A stretch of 64,000 bases of DNA from positions 34,370,450 to 34,434,449 of the forward strand of contig OU744728.1 in the NCBI GenBank assembly GCA_916613615.1, read 5' to 3'. Origin of the DNA: Steromphala cineraria. Lineage: Eukaryota > Mollusca > Gastropoda > Trochida > Trochidae. Positions 24,005 through 33,109 of the stretch are shown here, piece by piece; within the stretch, counting starts at the first letter, position 1; every line of letters begins with the position of its first letter. The position numbers and the translations under genes were made by a program. The notes under the pieces were generated by a model that saw only the letters and a list, made by a program, of their open reading frames with translations, was not told where the DNA came from and did no database searches.

Positions 24005-25137
24005 TTTAATCCCCCGCAACAAGGAAGTTGCGGGGGGTATTAAAATGGGTACTGTCCGTCCGTCCGTCCGTCCGTCCGTCCGTCCGTTACACTTTGTGTC
24101 CGGCTCATAACTTTTTAACTAATCAACCATTTCAATTCAAATTTGTTATGGCCATGAAGAAACATGTAATAATGTGTCATGAGAAATTTTTTTCTGAAAA
24201 TCTACATAAAATATTAGGATTTTGGAGAAAAAGTGGTAAATTTTGTAAGAAATCTGTTACAAGTCCTGTCCGGCTCACAACTTTTAAACTAATCATCACA
24301 TATTGATAAAATTTGATATGGAGATACATAATCATCTAAAGGTGTGTCATGAAGAACAATTTTGAAAATATTTATATAAAATTTTGCCTTTATTGGCAAA
24401 AAATGAGGACTCTGTTGGAAAACTGTTACAAGTCCTGTCTGGCTCACAACTTCTAAACTAATTATCACATATTGATCAAATTTGATATGGAGATACATAA
24501 TCATATGAAGATGTGTCATGAAGATCAATTTTGGAAATATTTTTAGAAAATTTTGCCTTTTTTGGCAAAAAATGAGGACTCTGTTGGAAAACTGTTACAA
24601 GTCCTGTCCGGCTCATAACTTCTAAACTAATCATCACATATTGATCAAATTTGATATGAAGTATATAATCATATGAAGGTGTGTCATGAAGAACAATTTT
24701 GGAAATATTTTTATAAAATTTTGCCTTTTTTGGCAAAAAATGAGGACTCTGTTGGAAATCTGTTACAACTAAACTAATCTTCACATTTTTGATCAAATTT
24801 GTTATTGAGATACAAAATCATATGTTGGTGTGTCATGAAGAACAATTTTGAAAATATGTTTGTTTAAATATGATCAAATTGATCTTGAAGATCCAAATAC
24901 ATAATACATAAATTCATTCTTTCGATTTTAATTTTGTCAGTTAAGTCCAATTATGCCCAACAGTGAACATAAAGTTGGTATGATTTAGTTTTTTTATTAG
25001 AATAGTTTCTTTCATATCCTGGAAAATTTGTGTTAAATTTGTGCGACAAAAATTAATCGGCAATATGATAAGGAAAACCTATTCATATTGTGCAGTTTGC
25101 GGGGGATATAGCTCGACCATGTCAGCTGCTTGTTTTT
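24005..25137 (+). mobile_element. family C repeat (CCCCCGCAAC type), copy C1
   Basis: 5' hairpin CCCCCGCAAC-AAGGAA-GTTGCGGGGG (24011-24036), then (GTCC)n at 24055-24090. Four internal ~145-150-bp units begin near GTCCTGTCCGGCTCATAACT. The single 3' arm is TTGCGGGGGAT (25097-25107), and the end hairpin is AGCTCGACCATGTCAGCT followed by GCTTGTTT and a T run. It is non-coding. Confidence 0.88.
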
Positions 25138-25240
25138 TTTAGGATTATCCTTTGGATTAACGTATTAAGTTATGTGTTGTTCAGAACAGGCATCTCTCTC
25201 TGAGCAGGGTTGTAGGCAAGGACATACTATGTCACCAAAT

Positions 25241-26015
25241 TTTTATCCCCCGCAACAACAGAGTTGCGGGGGGTATTAAAATGGGTACCGTCCGTCCGTC
25301 CGTCCGTTACACTTTGTGTCCGGCTCATAACTTTCTAACTTATCAACCATTTCAATTCAAATTCGTCATGGACATGGAGAACCATATAATAATGTGAAGA
25401 TACATAATCATCTAAAGGTGTGTCATGAAGAACAATTTTGAAAATATTTTTTATAAAATTTTGCCTTTTTTGGCAAAAAATGAGGACTTGTTGGAAAACT
25501 GTTACAAGTCCTGTCCGGCTCATAACTTCTAAACTAATCATCACATATTGATAAAATTTGATATGAAGATACATAATCATCTTAAGGTGTGTCATGAAGA
25601 ACAATTTTGAAAATATATTTATAAATCTGTTACAAGTCCTGCCTATCTCACAACTAAACTAATCATCACATTTTAATCAAATTTGTTATGGAGATACAAA
25701 ATCATATGTTGGTGTGTCATGAAGAACAGTTTTGAAAATATGTTTGTTTAAATATGATCAAATTGATCTTGGAGATCCAAATACATAATACATAAATTCG
25801 TTCGTTTGATTTTAATTTTGTCAGTTAACTCGAATTATGCCCAACAGTGAACATAAAGTTGGTATGATTTAGTTTTTTTATTAGTAGTGTCTTTCATATC
25901 CTGGAAATTTTTTGTTATTTTGCGCGACCAAAATTAATCAGCAATATGATAAGGAAAACCTATACACATTGTGCAATTTGCGGGGGATATAGCTCGACCA
26001 TGTCAGCTGCTTGTT
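25241..26015 (+). mobile_element. family C repeat, copy C2
   Basis: Same ends as C1 (CCCCCGCAACAACAGAGTTGCGGGGG, 3' TTGCGGGGGATATAGCTCG). The (GTCC)n is shorter and it has only about two internal units, with an internal deletion near 25390. Its 3' ~280 bp are about 90% like C1. It inserted into the same LINE relic as C1. Confidence 0.88.
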
Positions 26016-26101
26016 TTCTTTGTGAAGCTGAAATCCTTGGATGTATGCTATTATAAAAGGTACTGTAATTGATGATCATGAATATAGATTCTGATGACAC
26101 G

Positions 26102-26582
26102 TGTGTGAATTGACATTAGAACGCAATTACATACATGAGTCTTTTTGAACTAAGAGCAAATTAACATGATCTCGGGAGGTAAAATGATCTCGAAGCAGTA
26201 AACCTATGGAAATAAATGTTAGTGAGTTTCGTGGATTGAAATGGTTAAATCACAGTGTCTCAAACTACGTTTTGATATGTTGTGGTGATAACTTATTCTT
26301 ATAATTATATTGTGATCGACAACTATTTGTATCTATGCTGTTGTGTGCATGGTTATATCCTTAGGTCGCTCTTGTTATTTAGGTATTAAGTACATGAATC
26401 AAAATAATGAAAATTTCAACCTTAAAATATTAAAAGATATCATTCTTCATATCAATTTTGATCAAGAAAAAAGCAGTATAATTTCAGAGCATAGATGAAC
26501 TTATAATCATCAAACAACAAACCTCATTACCCATTTCCTTAACTGCCATGACAAATCGTATTATAAATTGAATTATTACTCT
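26102..26582. other. no recognised feature
   Basis: AT-rich sequence after the LINE relic. I see no gene or repeat structure. Confidence 0.4.
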
Positions 26583-26716
26583 CCCGTTGAAGATATCGCT
26601 GTTTAATAAATCTACAATGTTATTACACATTGTGTAATAACATCGCGCGCTGACCGAATGACGTGACGTAATGATGACGTCACAATTGTTAAGTATGACG
26701 TCATAATGTCAACGGG
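26583..26716. repeat. palindrome-bearing segment with CRE-like sites
   Basis: The segment is bounded by CCCGTTGA (26583) and TCAACGGG (to 26716), an outer inverted repeat. Inside is a perfect 27-bp palindrome at 26617-26643 (arms ATGTTATTACACA). Two consensus TGACGTCA sites follow at 26675-26682 and 26696-26703, plus TGACGTGACGTAA just upstream. It may be a small element or a regulatory segment; function is not known. Confidence 0.55.
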
Positions 26717-26723
26717 CCGGCCG

Positions 26724-26733
26724 CGACAGTCAT
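26724..26733. repeat. LINE target-site duplication, left copy
   Basis: CGACAGTCAT, identical to 29905-29914, flanks the T-rich side (3' tail) of the minus-strand LINE. Confidence 0.85.
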
Positions 26734-29700
26734 TTTTTTTATTTTTATTTATTTTTATTTTTTATTCCACTTTTTTTTTGTATTACAGCACATCATGAGG
26801 AATCATTCAAGTCAGCAAAGTATAATTGACAATATATAATGTACAGTACAGTTGATTAGCTGTCGCTATTGAAACAAGTTGTGGCAGCTGGACCAGAATT
26901 TTACAAATTTATTATAGTTACAATTTGAATATGCTATAGTTTTCGTTATGTTGTAGTAGTTTGCTAACTCTCTCTGGATATGCATAACAGATAAAGTACC
27001 TTTTTTTAGGTAGCATTTGAAAATTGAATCTTTTATGACTAGACATAATGCATTTAATGGATCATTTCTTTTGGAAGGGAACCCGAAGAGAACATTTTGT
27101 TTAGTGAATTTAATATTTATTTCCGCCTGGATATTTATCCAATTTTCAAGCTTGGTCCAGAGAGAGTGAACATGTTCACAATTCCATAATACATGAGAAA
27201 TATCAGCAGTGAACTTATTACAGTGTGTACATAAGGGGGAATCTTTGTATCCTATTTTATATAAATATTTACCAACAGGTAAGATTTGATTGATAATTCT
27301 ATATTGAAGCCAACGTAATTGTACACTATCAGTAGATCGAAACGGAATTTCATTTATATTTCTCCATTCTTGATCTGTGAAACTATTTAAATCGGTCTCC
27401 CATTGCTGATTAGCCGATGTCCTAAGAAATTTTGAATCTAATAAAACATTATAATAAAACTTAGATCCCTTTTGGCTATTTAGGAGTAAACAATGATTTA
27501 ATGGCATCATTGGATACGCTAGTGGGGTACTTTCATGTGACCCTAAAGTTTTCAGATACATATCAACAGCATTTCTTAATCCATTATAAGTCAAAAAGTT
27601 ACAGGAAATATTATACATATCCTTAAATTCTAAGTAAGAAAATAGTTTACCATTGTCAGCTATCAAATCATTTATAAATCTTACACCCGCTTCATCCCAT
27701 TTTTTTTATATATATGTAATTTTTATCGATTTGTACTCTATCATTATACCATAAGAATTGAGAATATGCATCCTCTCGTGATTTCTTATATTTATTCAAG
27801 AAGAAACTCCAAGATAAAACTACCTCACGCCAAAAAGAATTTCTAATTGTATTGACGATATGGACCTTGATATAATTTGCATCCATATCTAAGATTTTGG
27901 GTGGAACAATATTCGCTTCAAAAAGGAATGTTTTAAAAGCGGTATCCGAAAGATGTAAACGACGGAGACAAGAAATTTTTTGTGAAGCAATGATATCTTT
28001 TATAATAGGAACCTTGAAACCTCCGTCCGGAATATTACTCGTTACCCGGTCCCTCTTAATCTTATCTGGTTTTTCGTTCCAAATAAATCGAAAACAGTTT
28101 GTTTGAAATGTTTCTATGATATCTTCAGATGGTGCCGGGAGAGTAGAAAATAAATGATTAAGCTTTGGCAGTAAAAGTGATTTCAAAACTGTATTACGTC
28201 CAAAGGGCGTCAGTATCCTACTTTTCCATAAATGCATTGAGTGTTCTATCTCTTTAAATTTATCTTTGTAGTTAATATCTACCATATTTTCAAGATCGAT
28301 GTCAAATCTTATACCCAAAAGTTTGAAATTTATTGTCCAATCCATTTTGTTGTCCTGAAGAAGTTTCATTCGACAGCGTTTTTTTGAACCAATCCAAATC
28401 AATTTAGTCTTGTCAATATTCACTCGTAAACCAGAAAAGCGTTCAAAAAAGTTCAGAGTGATTAAAACTGCTTGTAAACAGGTTTTAGTGCCATCCAACA
28501 TTAAAGATGTGTCGTCTGCAAACTGTGCTAACAAGTGTTCGATAGAACCAATCTTTATTCCCTTGATAAGTTTATTGTCTTTTATAAGTCTTGCTAGGAT
28601 TTCAGTGCAGATTATAAATATGTATGGTGAAATTGGGTCCCCTTGGCGACAGCCCCGACCAAGTTTAAAAAAGGAGCTAGCAAAACCGTTCACTAATACA
28701 CACGATTCAGAGTTTTCATAAAGTATTTTAATCCATTTCCGAATTGAAGGTCCAAAGTTCAAAAAGGTTAAAGCATTTTGAATAAATCCCCAGTCCAGAG
28801 AGTCAAACGCCTTTTCGAAATCAATGAGCATTAGCAGACCTGGAATCTGATAGGTATCCACATATTCCATAACGTCATATACTTGTCTTGTTACTTCTGC
28901 CATGTATCTACCCTGAATAAAACCCTTTTGTTCTTCACTAACGATGGAAGGGAGATTTGGTTTTATCCTCTGAGCTATCGCTGAAGAAGCAAGTTTGTAA
29001 GTAATGTTGAGTAATGATATTGGTCTCCAATTTTTTAAAAATTTCTTTGATTTGCCTTCTTTTGGAATACAGGTTATAATTCCCTGTCCTTGCGTAACAG
29101 AGAGAGAGTCATTTTTATAAGCGTAATTAAGTGATTTAATAAGATATTTATTTAGATCACGCCAAAAGAATTTGAAAAATTCTGTAGTAAATCCATCTGG
29201 ACCAGGACTTTTATCATTTTTCATACGCTTCAGAGCGTCGAGAACTTCATCATACGTTAATTCTCCTTCCATAATTTCTGCTATATGTTCACTTAATTTT
29301 GCCTGGTCATTTGGAAACACATTATGTAAATTAATCTGGGAAACATGTTTCTCTGAATAAAGGGTTTCATAAAATGTTTTTGTCTCCTTTAAGATATCAG
29401 AAGTATTTGAAATAGTTTCACCCGAACGTTTTTCCAGTTGGATAATAGATTTATTAAGAAAATTCCTGGATTCTAGGTTTAAAAAAAATTTGGTTGGTTT
29501 TTCCCCTTTTTCTATCCACTTGGCCTTGGCTCTAATAAAACATCCCTTAGCTTTAATTTCACTTATTTCATCGAGTTCAGAATTTATTAATTCAATTTCT
29601 TTTAATTTGTCTTCTTTTTGTTCAAGACTTTCTAATTCATCTAATTCGGTCGTGAGAATGGAAAGTATTTCATTTAATTCTTTTTCTCTTTTTTCTCTAT

Positions 29701-29904
29701 TCTTTTTCTTACTACTGGAGTAAAATATGGTTTTACCTCTTATTAAACATAATAAAGTTTCCCATAAAAGTTGATCCGAAATAGAAAAACCTTCAGTATT
29801 TTTATATTGCTCACAGGTTTCGCTTATAGTTTCTTTAACTAGTTTTACATACTCAGGATCATTTAACAATGAGTTATTAAACTTCCAAAAACCTTTTCCA
29901 CGTA
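26734..29904 (-). mobile_element. 5'-truncated L1/Tx1-like non-LTR retrotransposon, 3.17 kb
   Basis: Body between two copies of the 10-bp direct repeat CGACAGTCAT. On the minus strand it contains the linker, the reverse transcriptase and the C-terminal CCHC domain, then an A-rich tail (AAATA runs, 26734-26778). The apurinic endonuclease is missing, and the element starts just past it at the RGKGFWKFNNSLL linker typical of L1/Tx1 ORF2. This is 5' truncation as produced by target-primed reverse transcription. Confidence 0.92.
26866..27725 (-). CDS. LINE ORF2 C-terminal domain (zinc knuckle), frameshifted from the reverse transcriptase
   Basis: Reading resumes as KKWDEAGVRFINDLIADNGK after an A8 run (T8 on the + strand, about 27702-27709) and continues to a stop at 26866. 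It includes the knuckle CTHCNKFTADISHVLWNCEH (C-x2-C-x8-H-x4-C type), characteristic of the C-terminus of L1/Tx1 ORF2. It differs in frame from the upstream ORF by a single-base slip in the homopolymer. Confidence 0.85.
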
Positions 29905-29914
29905 CGACAGTCAT
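27692..29914 (-). CDS. LINE ORF2: linker and reverse transcriptase
   Basis: 740 codons. Residues 5-17 are the post-endonuclease linker (RGKGFWKFNNSLL). Residues 60-120 are charged and helical, possibly coiled-coil. Residues ~215-500 are the reverse transcriptase, with DKSPGPDGFT (233-242), WRPISLLN, LIDFEKAFDSLDW (catalytic Asp ~365), GCRQGDPISPYIF and the catalytic box FADDT (Asp 467-468). The C-terminal thumb and 'LWKSRILTPFGR' region follow. The frame is open throughout, which suggests a young insertion. The first Met, Thr and Val codons lie in the target-site duplication, not in the element. It stops early by frameshift at an A8 run. Confidence 0.93.
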   Translation of the reverse strand: MTVVRGKGFWKFNNSLLNDPEYVKLVKETISETCEQYKNTEGFSISDQLLWETLLCLIRGKTIFYSSSKKKNREKREKELNEILSILTTELDELESLEQKEDKLKEIELINSELDEISEIKAKGCFIRAKAKWIEKGEKPTKFFLNLESRNFLNKSIIQLEKRSGETISNTSDILKETKTFYETLYSEKHVSQINLHNVFPNDQAKLSEHIAEIMEGELTYDEVLDALKRMKNDKSPGPDGFTTEFFKFFWRDLNKYLIKSLNYAYKNDSLSVTQGQGIITCIPKEGKSKKFLKNWRPISLLNITYKLASSAIAQRIKPNLPSIVSEEQKGFIQGRYMAEVTRQVYDVMEYVDTYQIPGLLMLIDFEKAFDSLDWGFIQNALTFLNFGPSIRKWIKILYENSESCVLVNGFASSFFKLGRGCRQGDPISPYIFIICTEILARLIKDNKLIKGIKIGSIEHLLAQFADDTSLMLDGTKTCLQAVLITLNFFERFSGLRVNIDKTKLIWIGSKKRCRMKLLQDNKMDWTINFKLLGIRFDIDLENMVDINYKDKFKEIEHSMHLWKSRILTPFGRNTVLKSLLLPKLNHLFSTLPAPSEDIIETFQTNCFRFIWNEKPDKIKRDRVTSNIPDGGFKVPIIKDIIASQKISCLRRLHLSDTAFKTFLFEANIVPPKILDMDANYIKVHIVNTIRNSFWREVVLSWSFFLNKYKKSREDAYSQFLWYNDRVQIDKNYIYIKKMG
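29905..29914. repeat. LINE target-site duplication, right copy
   Basis: CGACAGTCAT, the second copy of the 10-bp target duplication. On the minus strand it reads ATGACTGTCG and supplies the apparent start codon of the LINE ORF. Confidence 0.85.
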
Positions 29915-29965
29915 GTTGGCGACTTTCTTTGTTTTTTACGACGTTATTAAGCAAGTAATAAATAA

Positions 29966-30106
29966 AATACTAAACTCGATCCCGTTTCATAACATTTTTA
30001 TGAAACTCGTGAATGGTATAGGTATTTAACTCGCTTTCGCTCGTTAAATACCAACCCATTCACTCGTTTCATAAATATGTTATGAAACGGGACGTCGTTT
30101 AGTATT
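29966..30106. repeat. 141-bp imperfect palindrome (MITE-like)
   Basis: AATACTAAAC...CCCGTTTCATAACAT on the left is matched by ATGTTATGAAACGGG...GTTTAGTATT on the right. ACTCGTGAATGG pairs with CCATTCACTCGT-like sequence inside, around the core TTTAACTCGCTTTCGCTCGTTAAA. It is non-coding. It lies at the border of the LINE insertion locus. Confidence 0.75.
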
Positions 30107-30133
30107 CTCTATTTCTATGTCTTCCTATGATGA

Positions 30134-31085
30134 TATTATGTCTCCCCCCGAAGGGTCGGGAGACATATTGGTTTTAGCTAAGTTGGCGTTGGCGTTGGCG
30201 TCGGCGTTCCCATTTCGTTTCCGGAGCTTATCTCTAAAACTATGTGACCGATCATCACCAAACTTGGTATATGTCTCTCCATATCATGTAGATGTGCCTT
30301 TTGGAGGTTATAGATTTTTAAAAATTTAATTTTTAGCTCATCAGGACTGAAAGTCCAGATGGGCTAATGGCATGGCCCGTCGTCCGGCGTCCGTAAACTT
30401 TTGACACTTTCGACTTCTCCTCATGAACCATACACATTAGAGAGCTGAAATTTTGTGTACAGGTACCTTAGCATATGGAGATTCTAATTTGTAACTTTGG
30501 TCACAACTTTAAAAACCTATTTTCATCTTCTTCTCCAGTTCCAGAAGTTATAGAGAGTTAAAAATGATATAGGGTTTTTCTCCATTAGATGACAGTCTAT
30601 GGCAAATTTATTTCTCCTTGGATATTTCAGTGTGGACTTCTTTCACTGTCTGATATTGGCGATCTAGAAAGTTTTGAATAATAATAAATCATTTGGTTAA
30701 GGAAATTTATTCCGAAATTGTTACATTTGTTTTGTAATTTTTTTATAGGTTTTCTTGCAATAGGTAACATCAGTTTCATTTTTAGCTCATCTGGCCTGTA
30801 TAAAGCAAACTTGATATGATGCCTGATGAGCTACAGAGCCAATGGCTCTAAAAAAATATTTCCATGGCAACAATTTGGACTTATTTTTTTTTCAAGGGTT
30901 TCAGCATCAAATCATTTAGAATTTTGAAAATTTTGTTTGCTACAATTGTGGAGTTAATAGGTTATTTATTCAAGTTGAATTATACAGAGAACATTAATGG
31001 TGCTTTATGATAGTATTGTTTAGAGGTTTGGAGCATTTGAGGAAGGGGGAGACATCTGTATTTACGGGTAAAAACACTTTCTAGT
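30134..31085 (+). mobile_element. family D repeat (ATGTCTCCC type), copy D1, interrupted by family A
   Basis: 5' hairpin ATGTCTCCC...GGGAGACAT (30138-30166), then a (TTGGCG)n microsatellite (30182-30208). The single 3' arm is GGGGGAGACAT (31045-31055), the 3' hairpin is TTTAC-GG-GTAAA and CTAGT follows at 31081-31085. The family A copy at 30329-30852 is nested inside. Confidence 0.8.
30329..30852 (+). mobile_element. family A repeat, copy A3 (nested in D1)
   Basis: 5' hairpin AGCTCATCAGGACTGAAAGTCC then GATGGGCT. It has only ~1 internal unit, then a long unique 3' half shared almost word for word with copy A5 at 60066-61446. A second AGCTCATC start at 30784 and the ending GATGAGCTACAGAGCC follow. 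A3 and A5 are length variants of the same subfamily. Confidence 0.88.
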
Positions 31086-31224
31086 TGATATTGATATTGA
31101 CATTGACATTTTTTCTTCAAAATATTCTCCATAGGTAGCCGTGTCACTCCTCAGGACCAAGGCATCAGGCACATTCAGTTTCCTCCTTAATCTCGCCTGC
31201 ATGGGTTGTTTTCTTCTTCCTCCT
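31086..31224. other. no recognised feature
   Basis: Short stretch between D1 and the microsatellite tail of the RNase H LINE. Nothing recognised. Confidence 0.4.
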
Positions 31225-32330
31225 AGGTAGGTAGGTAGGTAGGTGAAATTAGGGGCGAAGTTTGGGCCAAAGATGACCTACATGCGCCCGGCACTAGGAG
31301 TAATTATTGAGAGTTAAAAACGTTTAAAAGTTAAAATTGAGCATAAAATGTTATATGAGATCATATTTGCCAGTGTTCTTGACAAAATTTAAAACTGATC
31401 TTTGGACTTCACCAAACATCAAATTTTCACCAAGAATAGATCTCAGTGAGAAATTATTTGATTTGGACATAACAACTTCTCTGAGTTCTTCACCATGATT
31501 TTTATGCCCCTCACATTCAACTAGATAATGAAGGACAGTCTCTGGACAATTATTAAAACAATGAACACATGAAGGAGATGAATCATTGACTAAAAAGTGC
31601 TTGTAAGCATTTAGTCCACAATGGCCAAGTCTTAAACGAATGAGAATAACTTCGTCTCTCCGGTTTTGTCGACGAATCTTAGCGTGCTTAACCACTTAAG
31701 GGCATGAGCTGTGCATATGTCTGGCAGTGTTGCCCCTATTCCAGTCGTTTTGCCACTGTTAATAGATTGCTGTATTCACAGCAGCATATATATCCTTTGG
31801 CACTGGATATACATCATCAAAATTCACGTAGGGTTTGGATAAGGACGATTTTGCAAGCTGGTCAGCTTTCTCGTTTTCATGGTGACCTACATGTGCAGGA
31901 ACCCATACTATGTCACAGCTTATATAGGCTTCATTCAAAACGGTACCAAGATGTAATATTTCATATAGAATGTCACTGCGTTGCCCGTTTGCACCTGAGT
32001 GAATGGCTTGAACCGCTGCTAAGGAATCTGTAAAAATGATTGATTCAAGATTATGATTTTTTACCCACACTAGAGCCATTAGAATAGCTGTTAATTCTGC
32101 TGCAAAAACTGACAAATGATCTTGTAATCTAACAGTTCTTCTACTTCTAAAGATGGAATATAGAAAGCTGCGCCAACGTGTCCTGTAGCAGGGTCTTTAG
32201 ACGCATCTGTATAAATATGGTTAAATCCATTGTAGCGTGTATTGATGAAATCTGATGCTACTGATTTTATGATAATAGGACTCATTTGTTTATGTATAAC
32301 TGAGGCCAAATCGGAATTAAGTGATTGTTG
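31225..32330 (-). pseudogene. non-LTR retrotransposon tail: RNase H domain plus C-terminal zinc motif, decayed
   Basis: On the minus strand: HIYTDASKDPATGHVGAAFY (RNase H strand 1 with its Asp), then after a frameshift near 32120 FAAELTAILMAL (catalytic Glu) and IIFTDSLAAVQAI (second Asp), then WVPAHVGHHENEKADQLA. Next come two in-frame TAA stops (31759-31761 and 31696-31698) and the terminal CVHCFNNCPETVLHYLVECE zinc motif. The arrangement is that of Jockey/I/R1-type elements rather than L1. The 3' end carries a (TACC)n tail, seen as AGGTAGGT on the + strand at 31226-31243. It is 5' truncated and inactive. Confidence 0.85.
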
Positions 32331-33109
32331 GGTTTAACACCATGGGGCTGATTTGGGGAGCTTGAATGGGGAATTAAATTTATTCCTCCTAAAGATCCTT
32401 CAGAATTCTCTCCCCTTATCTTCACCATTGTAGATTAGTTCAGAACTTCAAAAGACCTGACCAATGGCAACTTTTTCTGTCGATGTAAACACCATTGGCA
32501 TTGATACATTAGGAAATAAACCGTATGACATAGCAACCACTCAAATTTCCTAAAAGCTTTATCTTTCTGAAATGGAAATACTTTTTCAAAACTTCCCAAC
32601 AGACGGTACAGACGGCGCGGAAAGCAGTAAAGAGTGTTGATGTTCCAACATTACTCTATAGAGATTCCAACCCTGCAATATTCTGCAGCAATCACATCCA
32701 GTATACTACCTTTGCCACTTGGGAATTTCTAATCGATTCAGATTTCGCCTTGTCGATGCTAGATTTCCCATCAACTGATCGTAAAAAAAAACTTTTTGAC
32801 GATGTGACAACACCAAAGCCTTGTCGTCTATTTTGACGAGACCCAAGACAAGGCCTGTACTTACACTGAAACAGGACTGCATCCTCCCTCCCCTTGAGTC
32901 CGAACGTCTTGATATAAGCATATCGTGATTTAATACCTTTTCCTTGTATCATTTCACAAATACAACATACTGCTTAATAACATGAGAATAGAAAGTATAT
33001 TCACTATTACACGTGTATGTATATTAATATTGTGTGTATATTTATCATGTGTGTAAATATATGCAAGAGCAAAGGGCCAAAGTTGGTTATGCGACTCGCC
33101 GCGACTTGT
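32331..33109. other. unrecognised segment
   Basis: Short overlapping minus-strand frames (32692-32952) give CFSVSTGLVLGLVKIDDKAL in one frame, which looks like a decayed protein-coding relic, but I cannot assign it to a family. Otherwise no feature seen. Confidence 0.3.

Larger units (their letters stand above)
23818..26110 (+). pseudogene. decayed L1-type reverse transcriptase fragment, split by two family C repeats
   Basis: Three pieces read collinearly as an L1-like reverse transcriptase. 23826-24004 gives NQTGFIPGRTLIENIRLLYD and LISFEKADDAV (the D-F-E-K-A-F-D motif, decayed). 25138-25240 gives LSEQGCRQGHTMSPNF (the GCRQGDPLSP motif). 26014-26101 gives CEAEILGCMLL and DSDDT (remnant of the ADD catalytic box). 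In-frame stops and shifts are frequent. The gaps are exactly the family C repeats at 24005-25137 and 25241-26015, so those inserted into an older LINE. Confidence 0.8.
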
